Shown: positions 34,019 to 44,293 of the stretch, piece after piece
How the letters are laid out: each line of letters begins with the position of its first letter
Position numbering within the stretch: the stretch's first letter is position 1
Source: Aureobasidium sp. EXF-3400
Lineage: Eukaryota > Ascomycota > Dothideomycetes > Dothideales > Saccotheciaceae
Reading direction: 5' to 3'
Assembly: GCA_024195585.1 (NCBI GenBank)
Contig: SWBL01000263.1
Coordinates: forward strand, 1-64,000
Length of the DNA: 64,000 nucleotides
Notes under the pieces: model-generated
What the model saw: only the letters and a program-made list of their open reading frames with translations
Database searches by the model: none
What the model was told of the DNA's origin: nothing
Position numbers and translations under genes: made by a program

Positions 34019-34937
34019 ATGGCGGCCAACTACTGGGATTCTACTCAGCGGACATACTGGACTTTCACAAAAGACCAGCTTGATGATATCCGAAACCAAC
34101 AACAAAAAGACAATCAGGAACTGCACAATAAATATCCTTTACCTGAACCACGTCTTATGAACATTTACATTCAACAGCGTAAGTTGGCCGCATCTCAAAT
34201 CTATATCGGTCAACTAATCAATACTAGAAATCGTGAAGCTTGGTCGAAGAATGAATGTCAGACAGCAACCGCTTGCCACAGCTCAGGTTTACGTACGGCG
34301 ATTTTATACCAAAGTCGACATTCGGAGGACAAATCCATACCTCGTCATGACGACAGCTGTATACGTCGCTTGCAAGGTCGAGGAATGTCCGATACACATC
34401 AGATTGGTCTTGGCCGAGGCAGCTAGACAGTGGCCTGAGCTAGGTGTCAACGACATTTCCAAGATTGGTGAATGCGAGTTTCATCTCATCAGTACCATGT
34501 CAGCACGCATGATCATTCATCATCCGTATCGGAGTCTCAACGATCTTGCACCAGGTCTAAACTTGTCTACCGAGGAGATGGCTTTGTCCCAGAATGTCAT
34601 CAACGATCACTACAACACTGACATGCCTCTAATGTATCCGCCGCACATCATCGCTGTCACAGCCATGTTTCTAGCAGTCGTCTTGCGCCCAACCCAGTCA
34701 AATCTGCAAGCACATGCTGCCGCAACAAGTGCATCGGCTTTACAGAGTGCTCTGCAAAATCCCAACAAGATCGCCAAAATGGTCCAATGGATGGCAGAGA
34801 GCGATATTGACGTCGGGGCTTGTATGGCTGCTACTCAAGAATTCATCAGCCTCTATGAAGTTTGGGAAAATTATGCCGAGAGGACTTGTAAAGACGGGAT
34901 TTCGAGATTCATGAAGGAGACTCAACTCGGCAAATAG
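34019..34937 (+). CDS. ssn8: Cyclin C (Ssn8/Srb11), Mediator kinase module
   Basis: The cyclin partner of the Cdk8/Ssn3 kinase in the Mediator CDK module, a regulator of RNA polymerase II transcription. Exons are 34019-34178 and 34228-34937 (49 bp intron), giving 289 aa. It begins MAANYWDSTQRTYWTFTKDQ, matching cyclin C N-termini. The first cyclin box includes RRMNVRQQPLATAQVYVRRF and YLVMTTAVYVACKVEECPIH, continuing with EFHLISTMSARMIIHHPYRS; the second box includes PPHIIAVTAMFLAVVL. Length and motifs are normal. Confidence 0.95.
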
Positions 34938-37248
34938 CCTATGCCGTTTGCGCCCCTTCACTTTCTCCTTTATCGCTAGGACGGCCATCGAAGACAACCC
35001 GACAAGCTCTTCGTTGACATCTGCAAGTTCGCAGCTTGAAAGGGAACCATGCTTCAGGGTTTCCAAGGCATGCAAGTCCCGTGCTCCTCGCACGAGAATA
35101 CAGAGCAAATCCTGGACATTGGCAAGACATGAAAAAGTTCGTTTCAGAGCCATAGCCGAAGAGAGCTGGTAGTATGTCGGCTTCGGGCGGATAGCACCCT
35201 GTTTTCTAAGAGAGTCGTGCATTGTTATAACTCGGTGCTTCACATGCCTTAGCGTATGAGGACGAGTTTTTCCCCTGTCGAGATGCTAGCAACACAACCC
35301 TGTCACAAGTCTATCACTATAGTTGTTCAGGTGCTTTGCGTGTCACAAATGGATGGGCGTTCTATGCAGTATAAGACTATGTCACTTCACTCGATAGTAT
35401 GCTGCTTAGTGCGACAATCTTGAGATCAGGTTGGTGAAGGTCATACCAGTGATGGCACTCTCAAGTCGACACTAGTGGCTAGATCGTTGTGTTCAAGCAC
35501 AGCAAAGAAGAGTGGGATTTTAAGACATGTTCCATGTCTCTTTGGTAATAAGCACTCAGAATGCGTGCAAAATGGACCAAAGTCACTGATCTGTGCTCGA
35601 TGGCGAATTCGTGGTTTATCGTGTATGGACAAGGTGTTGAAATCCCATATCATCTGGATGCCATGGCACACTGCCGTTCCCGTTACTGTAATGGAAACGG
35701 TTGACGCGATCAACCAGTCAGTCCGAGCTCTTGTTCGAAACCGATCTAGGTTGTCGGGTTATGTGCGGAGAAGCTTGATAGTGGTGGCAATATTGAGGTC
35801 GATTGTTGCAGAGGTGAACCCTCCAGGACGGGCATATTTAGGAAGTAGATGTTAGATTGCGTGGAGGAACGGGTGTTAATCTTCAAGTACGAAGCCAAGG
35901 CCACGAGGAGAGAGCTGTCCAAGTGAATTACGAATACAAAGAGATGAAGGTTCAGCCCCCAGGGGTTGAAGCTATTCAGAGCAGTAAAGTCAGGTTCCTT
36001 CGTCGATCAGACAGCGACGCTGAACATGAGCGACCAATTAACACCTTGATGAGGCTCAACCTAGGCGCTGAACGAATGCATCAAGCATGTACGTGCGTAC
36101 CATCGCCTGATGCTCTGTCTCGACGAGTTCAAGGGTTACCAACAGCGGAAGTAGATGGGATCTGACATTCCTGCCCCGGATTCAATCGAGGGGTTCATTG
36201 TTTCGCAATCAAAACACCGCCTGTCACGACGACGCAGGAGCAAATTCGCAAGCGGCTCCTGAATTAGCAATCGAAATGGGCTGGGTCAGAGTAGCTCAAA
36301 TGAACACATGGCTATGGCGGTGGCAGGACTGAGGCTGCTGCAGGCACGCCCAACACCGCCTCGACCATATCGATAGACGTTGGCGGTGTCACTAGGACAA
36401 GCACGGAGTTGCAACAACAGTCGAGACAGACCAGAGGCTCGAGCCCAAAAGCAATTCCATGTCGTATGGCAAGCTTTCCCCGGAACGAGTCGAGGCGGTG
36501 AAAGAGCGGGCGGGATTGGTGAGGGGTCGATGGGAGACTCTGCCGGCCATGCCGCCAAGCGCAGTCGTGTCTCTCCCCTTGTCTCAGTGGACTTGTGGCG
36601 TGCATAGAATCAATGCAGCCGGTTAGCGCTCGACCATGATGCAGTAGTGCATACCTTCACAAAGTGGATCTGCATTGGGAAGACGACTCCCACTTACCGC
36701 TCAACCACTTTCTGAGAGCGGCGAAAAAAGCAGCAACACTGTGAACCTCCTGAAGCGCAAGCAGAGGACCGGACAAGTGTATGGGTCGTCATAGGCAGGT
36801 GAGTTGCCGTGGCAGCTCGTGACTTGTAGGCTGCTTTCAGCGTCTTTGTGCGTTGATCGTGCATCGTCGGGGCTCGCGCCTTGCCGTTTTCGGAATGGTG
36901 CATGGACGGTGGCGCCTCGACAAGGCCGGTACCCACAGCGAGCGACTCCTTCGCCTCCCTCGTTTTCCATTTCCAAACCCACAACCCTCCGTCCTCTTCC
37001 ATATCTCTCGCATCCCATTTTCACAATCATCGCTATTCCTGTCGCATTTTCGCAAATTACCTCCCCCAATTTTTCACCACCTACGCCTTTGACCAACCTC
37101 CCTCGCCAACTCTATATCACTCTTCTTCTTCTATTGTTGTGATATATCGCTTCCGGCCAACTCCGATCAACCGCAATCTCCCGAGCTTTGGACACGGATT
37201 TCTCTCTCGCACCACCCCTCGATCGATATCAATACCTCAAACGCAATC
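34938..37248. other. Long intergenic region and leader of the next gene
   Basis: About 2.3 kb. From 34938 to about 36700 I see only overlapping short frames (up to 126 codons) without family signals. From about 36900 to 37248 the plus strand becomes pyrimidine-rich, with TCTTCTTCT and CCTCCC runs, as in fungal 5' leaders, so the gene at 37249 probably has a leader of several hundred bases. Confidence 0.4.
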
Positions 37249-37882
37249 ATGTCAAACTTCCACTACGGCGCTCCCCACTATGCCACTGCTATGCAGTCGC
37301 ACCCTCACCCTTCTCACAACCACCACGGTCGCTCTCGCCGTGGCCCTCGTGTGTCTTCGGCGCAGAATGCCCACCGTCAACAGCAATTCAAGGCCCAAAG
37401 AAGTCCCAAAGAGCTTCCTGAGACCCCTGCCTACAACGCATACATCAGAGATTTTGAAGCTGCCAAGGGTTTCGAATTTGAAGATGACGAGGTTTTCTGC
37501 CCCTTCCACCTCCTGACCGAGGACGATGTAAGTCTTTGACCCATGTCTCGCCAAACTCCATCAATGCTAACGCTATGTATAGCTCCATTCTATTCACTCT
37601 TCCGCTTCTTCCGACAGATCATCTCTGTCGTCTGGTTCTCCTGATGCCTCTCCGCTGCAGCACCAAGCTCAGCCTACTCCTTTCCTCCTTCCCTCGGCTG
37701 CTGCCTCTTACAACAACAACTCTTTCCAGCAGAACCAGATGAAGCTTCACCAGCCCATGGCCCAGCGTACTCGCAATGCTATTCCCATCGTCGACCCTAG
37801 CACCCGCGTCATCGCAAGCCCTCCCCCAAGTGTCTCGCCGGCCCGTCAGATGCAGGGTTACATCAACCAGCGCCGCTGGTAG
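37249..37882 (+). CDS. Conserved fungal protein of unknown function (His-rich N-terminus, RRW C-terminus)
   Basis: Exons are 37249-37527 and 37583-37882 (55 bp intron), giving 192 aa. The N-terminus is His-rich (ATAMQSHPHPSHNHHGRSRR). A central acidic motif follows (ELPETPAYNAYIRDFEAAKG, then EDDEVFCPFHLLTEDD), then a Ser/Pro/Gln-rich low-complexity half with AIPIVDPSTRVIASPPPSVS, ending QGYINQRRW. I recognise this arrangement as recurring in filamentous ascomycetes but know no function. There is no signal peptide or membrane segment. The strongly C-ending codons and CT-rich leader suggest good expression. Confidence 0.8.
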
Positions 37883-39295
37883 AGAAATGACTAATACCTT
37901 CTCATGACTCTATTCGCGGCGTTGTTCTTGTCTAGGGCTGGCGGGGCGCATCCTCTGGAAAACCGGACGACTATACGGCCACACATTTTTTTAATTCTGC
38001 GACTGTACAGATTTACGAAGCTTTCACATATATACCACTGGATTGCGGAGCCCTCTGGATCCTAGACGAACGGCGTTTTCGAATCATTGTCACGAAAAGG
38101 GCATAATCGGTTTACTTTTCTTGTTTGGTCATTTCTCTCTGCATTTTCGGACTTTTTACAAAGCCTTTGTTGATGTTCCTTTGCAACAAAGCGCACGGTG
38201 TTACACTTGGTGGGGAACGGGATGAACGAAAACCGCACGATGCACATTCAGTCGGATTCTTTGACTTGTCGGGCGCAGGCATATATCTATACGCATGCTT
38301 GGGGTTTCTGCTTGCTCTGCTGTTTACAATTCTTTCTCTTCTTTACGACTCTCACACAGGGAAAGAAAGGTTTCATGGCCGGTCGGTGCGGACATTCGGT
38401 GTCTTTGTTATTTGAATTTATGGTTTGGCAACAACAAATCGTCGTCGAGCGAGCGAGAAGGAGTCTTATTGTCGGTTATACCAAGATTCTGGGAACTGGG
38501 AGTTTGTTTTTGCTCTTTTCGCTATTTCGTATCTCTTGTCAACTTTTTCTTTTCCTCTCTCTTACCGATTTTCTGTCGCTATGCTGGTCTTGTAGACCAT
38601 GCTGGTGTCGAGTTTGGGCCACGGAAAAATACAAGCTCTTTTACTTCTACAATTGATCCTGTGCATGCTCCTTGGTGTTGACAATGTTACTGATCTATCT
38701 GTCTTACTCCAATCAATACGTAGTGCAATGGGACCTTGCATTATAGCAAGCATTCAACTCAGCCTCTGTCGTGCCTCATGTTGAACGAGACAGGAGCTTG
38801 GCTGGCTAGCTACAGGCTTGGTCAACGGTAGAGGACGTCGACGTACTTGTCACAACCATGTGCTATATATACAATCAATGAGTAACGCCTTTCGAAACAT
38901 AAAAATTGTTCTTCTCATGAAGTGGCTTGATGAAAACGTGCACAAAAAAGGCGATATGGCCGGCGAGTGAATGAAGTCGTAATCGCTCGATTGGCCATTG
39001 AAAGCTACGACCAGTGACGTAGTGGCTGACCCGGATTGGAGGAGAGTCGACAGGTACGATCAACGAACAACCGAGGGTCGGTCATAGTGAGCTCTTTTGT
39101 TGCTTCTTCCCTTCTGCTTCATTTCTCCTTCTCCATCACATCTACAATCCACCTGCGAATTAACCAATTGTCTTCAGAACACTCCGCGACCTCGTCACCA
39201 CCAAACAGCTCACCTCCAGTTCGAAGCCCCTCCACCTTCCTCGCCCTGACGTGTATACTGATCATCTCCTCAGAAAACACCGCACACCAGCCATC
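37883..39295. other. Intergenic region, no gene seen
   Basis: About 1.4 kb between two plus-strand genes. The first 700 bp are T-rich and probably include the 3' UTR of the upstream gene. Frames at 38043-38681 overlap one another and show only hydrophobic, low-complexity translation. CT-rich sequence at 39090-39290 fits the leader of the ATPase inhibitor gene. Confidence 0.4.
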
Positions 39296-39783
39296 ATGCT
39301 TTCCAGATCTTTCATCGCCAGAAGAGCCTTTGTCTCTGCTCCCATCCGTTCTTTCCAGACCGCACCCGTTCTGAGAGTCGGCAAGGAGAGCGCTCTCAGT
39401 AAGTCCTCCCGAGCTGTCACTGGCCTTCGTCTACATCAATGCTTCCGCCGAAGACAATGCCATTGCGCATTGTAACCTACGCTTCACCTTGAATACAGCA
39501 ACTAACATGTGGACTAGACCAAGAGGGTCGCGCCGAAGAGGCCGACAGGATCAAGAACGAGCAGATCGAGAAGCAGAAGCAGGGCAAGGGCCACTGGCAC
39601 GAGGAGATTGCCAGTGACAGCGAGAGCATCGTAAGTCTTGATTGTTAATTAAATGCATTCATTTGCAGAGGCTAACACAATCAAAAACAGGTCAAGGCAG
39701 ACAGAGGCGACATCAAGGCCGACGCCGACACGATAGAGCAACTGCAGAAGGAGACCGAGAAGCTCGCTTCGCAGAAGAAGTAA
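39296..39783 (+). CDS. inh1: Mitochondrial F1F0-ATPase inhibitor (IF1/Inh1)
   Basis: A small matrix protein that blocks ATP hydrolysis by F1 when the membrane potential collapses. Exons are 39296-39398, 39518-39630 and 39691-39783 (119 and 60 bp introns), giving 102 aa. The N-terminus is a classical presequence (MLSRSFIARRAFVSAPIRSF). The inhibitory region (NQEGRAEEADRIKNEQIEKQ, GHWHEEIASDSE) and a C-terminal coiled coil (ADTIEQLQKETEKLASQKK) match fungal IF1. Confidence 0.88.
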
Positions 39784-40011
39784 ACATCTCCAGGTCATAA
39801 AGACTTGCGCGCCTCAAAACAATTCCAGCACACGAAAGAGAATGACTTAGATATTACCCGGCGCATGGTTGGGGCCGTAACGGATTGCCCTTTGCCTTTG
39901 TAGCATACTTGAAATTGATTTCACCAACTTCAACAATTCTTTCCGGTCTCTCTTGTGGTTTCGTTATCCATGTTATATATCAACAAGCAGGCATATATTT
40001 GAACTGTGATC

Positions 40012-40032
40012 AGCCTAATGGATAAGGCGTCT
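40012..40032 (+). pseudogene. tRNA-Arg-like 5' fragment (A-box/D-arm relic)
   Basis: The sequence GCCTAATGGATAAGGCGTCT is the D arm and start of the anticodon stem of fungal tRNA-Arg as I remember it. No matching acceptor stem, anticodon loop or T arm follows, with or without an intron. It looks like a truncated tRNA copy. Recognition is from memory and unverified. Confidence 0.35.
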
Positions 40033-40140
40033 CTGCCTGATGCTTGTCCTTGGATTGTCACAAGGCTGTCAGTGGGGTGCTTACAGTCTGGACTCAACCG
40101 TTCATGGCTGCTTACTCTGCCCCATCGAGCCCTCCACTCA

Positions 40141-40176
40141 AGCGAACTCAGGCGAACTCAGGCGAACTCAAGCGAC
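40141..40176. repeat. 10-bp tandem repeat, unit (A/G)GCGAACTCA
   Basis: Three full units followed by a partial fourth (AGCGAC). Confidence 0.85.
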
Positions 40177-40749
40177 AACATTGACGGCTTGTCTACAGGA
40201 GCACTCCTCGTGACCTGTACAACGCCTTTCAGCTGCTTACAGCCATCGCGCCATGTACTGCGCGACTCTGATCATGCGGGTAGTGACTTTGACTTGGCGG
40301 GTGCCCGCACAGTGGTGACAGATGACAGTCTGCGAACTCCAACCGTCTGCCTCTCACATGTCTCGTATATACATATCTCGACACCATTGTGGTTTCTGAA
40401 CTCAATTTTATCGTCCCGTCCCGCGGCCCCAGGCTGTTCCCATTGAAGGACTTGACTCGGATGGTGTTTCCAAACTGGATGGTGAGGGCTTGGCGCGATC
40501 GTGTACGTAACGAATCCTCGAGCCTTTGAGCGAAGTGGACCTCAAGTCGTCTTGGTCCGACACTTGTTCGCATCCTTCGAGGCCCCTTCGGCATAGATGG
40601 TAACTATTGTCGCTAACATGTTCGGCTCGTCGCTTTCGGTAGACGTACAGAAGCGTGCAGCTTACAGTACACGGGAGATAGGCAAGGACTAAAGCGACTT
40701 GATCGCAACCCAGGCACCCGTCAACCAGGATCATGGGTTCTATCACATT

Positions 40750-41323
40750 TAAGGTTGGCAAATGCTTCCAGCAACACATGCAAGAAATACAGCCCTACCG
40801 TACCGTCGCCGAAAGGAGTCTTGCTCCGATTCGGCTGTTCCGGATGCCTTGATCAGAAAAGTTCGTCCAGGCATGGCCCTGCCCGAGTTGGGACCACTTT
40901 CTTGTTACATCAGGATTGGGAAAATGTTAGTGGTCCAAGACAGCCGTCCGCGGCAGCTATGGGACTTGCTCGGAACCTTCGAAACGTCAGCTCAAATGTC
41001 AAGAACCGTTCGTTCCCTTCTTTTCTTTTCGTCTTGGTGTTTCCGATGCATTTCTTCTACTCTCTGAATGTGGTGTATTGAGCTGGCTCTTCCACCATAA
41101 CATCATCTAATGTGTGAACTTACTCGACAATCAACCTGCCAATCGCGAAGGTGGAGTGGAGTTGCACCGACAAGAACCTCGAGTATTGGCGAACATGCTC
41201 TTCAACTTGCAATCCAGATTCAAGGTCAACGACCTCGAGGAACGTCTACCAAGGAGATAACTCGATTTCTTGGACGCATTGTAGCGTCATGTGTCTTCTA
41301 TGACTGCATTTGGAGTCGCAGAG
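40750..41323 (+). other. Probable 5' exon(s) of the patatin-like gene, structure unresolved
   Basis: The patatin-like frame has no ATG before 41423, but a strong branch site plus acceptor (TACTGACCAGTGCTAG, ending 41372) precedes it. A matching donor at 41324 (GAG|GTGAAC) would give a 49 bp intron in correct phase, joining the frame open from 41110. Coding-like pieces lie further up (for example 40845-41040, with VRPGMALPELGPLSCYI). The true start and number of upstream exons could not be settled. The sequence between 40177 and 40750 shows nothing. Confidence 0.35.
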
Positions 41324-41372
41324 GTGAACATCCGTGCGGACCTGTAGTCAAGCGAATACTGACCAGTGCTAG

Positions 41373-43945
41373 GACGAATCAGAGATGTCTTCAGCGAGTA
41401 CTATCAACCGCCCCTAGAACATATGCTGAAGACGTTCTGCGTTGATCATCTGATGTGCTCTTTTGGCGATCGCTCGAATCGTACGTGTACGGGCACAAGG
41501 CTCTCTCATGGCATGGAACATCGTACCAAGGACGGCAAGACCATTGGCGCAGGTCAGTACACATCAGACATCACCGCGGAGTCGTATCTACCAGAATGGA
41601 TATCTCTCCTCAAGAGGCAACTCGATATATGCGAGCAAGATTACCTGGAAGTCTTGAGTGAGGAATCGCGGGAGGTTTCTAGGAGATGGACAGCAAGTGA
41701 CTTGCATTTCGAACAGATGGACTACTATTTCACGACCCTGGGAACAGCTGCGCCTTGCATCAGTCATGTGAGCTGCTTTGGTTGTCTGGCCAATATACCG
41801 CTACACCCTCTGCCATGCGGCCATGTGTTCTGCGACAGTTGCATCAGAAGTTGTGGGAAGAGAGCTCACGGCAAGATACAACTGGAGTATTGCCCGCTAC
41901 ATATGTACACCAGCTTCGAACCGCCTTGCGAAGTCACTTGTCTATCGGATGATGTAGGCGTACGAGTACTATCCCTCGATGGGGGCGGTATGCGAGGCAT
42001 CATGGAGCTTGAGGTGTTACGAGCTATCGAGAAAACCTTGGGAGGGAACTTACGCATACAGTCGTTCTTTGATCTTATTGTCGGCACGAGCACAGGAGGT
42101 ATCAACGCTCTGGCTTTGGGAGTAAAGCATTGGTCCGTTGGCTACTGCATCGAAATGTTTGAGAAGTTCTGCGACCAAGCCTTTACCGAGCGTGAGTTCA
42201 GAGGAGTATGGGGATTGGAACAAGCTGTCTTGTTGAATCACGGCAGCAAGTACAAAGCAACGCCTCTCCACAATCTTCTGAGAGCGACGCTCGGTAGAAG
42301 TCCTCTGTTTGGCGCTAATGACTCTCTGGATGCATTCAAAATCAAGGTCGCTGTTACGGCTACCTCCGCTGATGGAAATGAGGCGACGATCTTCGCCAAC
42401 TACAATCGTCCGCAGAGTTCAGGGGATAGCCAAACCTTTGTCCGACCAGAGAATCCTTCAAATGAGCTTGAAGTCTGGGAAGCAGCAGCGGCCACGTCGG
42501 CAGCGCCGTTCTACTTCAAGCCCTATACTCATACAAGGACTGGAATGAGTTACATCGACGGAGGATTATATCACAACAATCCAGTATACGTTGCAAATAG
42601 AGAACGAAAACTTCTCTGGCCTGCAATTGCAGACAAGCATCCGGATATGCTGTTGTCAATTGGCACAGGCAAGAATCCGTCCGCACCACAAAGAGAGGCA
42701 TTGGAACGGCGTTCATCGAGCACTAAAGACGACAACACACCAAACGCACCAACAAATAGATCGGGAGGCATACGTCGTACTCTCAATGCATTGTATCAAC
42801 GATTTGATAACATACTGGACGCTGAACACACCTGGACCGAGTTTGAAGCTGACATCAACAATCGAAACGATGGCTTCCCAAGTCCTTATGTACGTCTGAA
42901 TCTGGAGCTTAAGAATAAGCCACCACCTTTCGATGCCAAAGACAAGTTCAAAGAGTTTCGAGCCGATGTCAAACGGAGACTCATGGATCCTGATGTCATG
43001 GAAGTGGTAAAAGACGTTGCTTGCTCTCTTGTGGCAAGCTCTTTCTACTTCAAGCTGGTCAAGACAGCGCCACTACGAGGCGGGAGCTTCATGTGTATGG
43101 GCTATATCTGCTGCAAGTTTGAGGAAGGCTCATCGAATCTGAAAGCTCTAGGCGAGTTCCTGTCGAGGCAGTGCACTTCAAACTTCATGCCGGAGTTTGT
43201 CATCCAAGATACGTCCAGATGTACGGACGGCAGAGGCGTCAAAGTCAAGCTTACAGAAAAGGTGATCTCAAGATTGACTATTTACGGTATGCTAAGGATA
43301 CCTCACATCGACTTTGAAGTCCCAAATGCGATGGCTTCGACTACGATAGCTCTTGTCCTACGAGGCGGCTGTCAAGATGGTACTCAGAGATATTTGCTCA
43401 GTGGCTTCCCAAGAACGCTGGTACAAGAAGCATCTTGCAGGCCATCAAACTCAACCCACGAAAGCCGCTCTTCTTCCACCTCGACTAATCGAGATCGCCG
43501 TCCCTATCACCAACCCCAGACAGCGAGAATGGAAAGACACCAGCTGAACCATAGGCCAAGTGAGAACGCAGCAACACCATCTCGATCATCCCAGGTCAGG
43601 CCACCTCTCCCAGCCAGGCCCAAGTCCTCATCACAGCCATACCAGTATGCAGCACATTCTCGAATGGACTCTGCAGTTGAGCTTTCCCATCACGCTCGTG
43701 TCCCTCAACCACCACAGCAATATCTAACGCAAGAAGAGCATGCAAGATCTCAAAGTGCGCCGGTTTATCAAGCTTTCTCTTACGACCGGGCAGCGCCTAG
43801 AAACGATATGCCTACACATTTGATAGAGCGTGCTGTGAGAAAGGTTCAGTTCGAGGATGAGCGCAAGTTGCAAAAAAGTCGTAGTGGAGAGAAAAGACTG
43901 GTAAAGAAGAGGGGTACTGGCAAGATCTCTGTAGAGGCGAGATGA
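41373..43945 (+). CDS. Patatin-like phospholipase with RING-like zinc motif
   Basis: The main exon, about 857 codons; 5' exons are likely but unplaced, and 41423 is the first ATG. Around 41775-41860 a Cys/His cluster (CFGCLANIPLHPLPCGHVFC) resembles a RING-type finger. The patatin domain follows directly: oxyanion loop DGGGMRG (41978 onward), nucleophile elbow GTSTGG with Ser at 42089-42091, and DGG with the catalytic Asp at 42557-42559 then LYHNNP. The Ser-Asp dyad is therefore intact, and lipid acyl-hydrolase activity is expected. Residues encoded after about 43450 are Ser/Pro/Gln/Arg-rich low complexity ending in a basic tail. Similar multidomain patatins are common and variable in fungi, sometimes linked to heterokaryon or immune-like responses; that role is not shown here. 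Confidence 0.82.
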
Positions 43946-44293
43946 AGAGCGGTAGCGTGTAAGCATGAGAAATTCAGCGGTCCAGCTTCTGGTGTAAAGG
44001 AAGTCGCGATCACCCCAGATCTAATCTCGGAGTGTGCATCGAATGAAGTGCAGCTGGCTGCTTCCACAAACGCACTTTCCCTCCAACACGACTCCCACTC
44101 AAAATCCATCACTGGAGTGGCTGCTTCCTTGAACGCACTTTTCAACAACTCTCACAAGAACACGCCATTTCGGCTCGCTGTCTGCAGCTTCTGTCATCGC
44201 CATCTCACATCCCAGAAACACCACCGAGAACTCACATCACAATCGAAGTCCTCCGGCAGCCCTCTCTAGCCAACCCCGTTTTCATCATCGAAA
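43946..44293. other. Short intergenic region
   Basis: 348 bp between the patatin gene and the DUF6604 gene. No element seen. Confidence 0.4.

Noticed and set aside
34740..35243. A 167-codon minus-strand frame overlapping the 3' end of cyclin C
   Set aside because: Mostly antisense to a certain exon, with no recognisable domain or splice-consistent extension.
36881..37516. A 211-codon plus-strand frame across the leader and first exon of the gene at 37249
   Set aside because: It reads a CT-rich leader and then the real exon in the wrong frame; the alternative frame spliced at 37528 gives a coherent protein.
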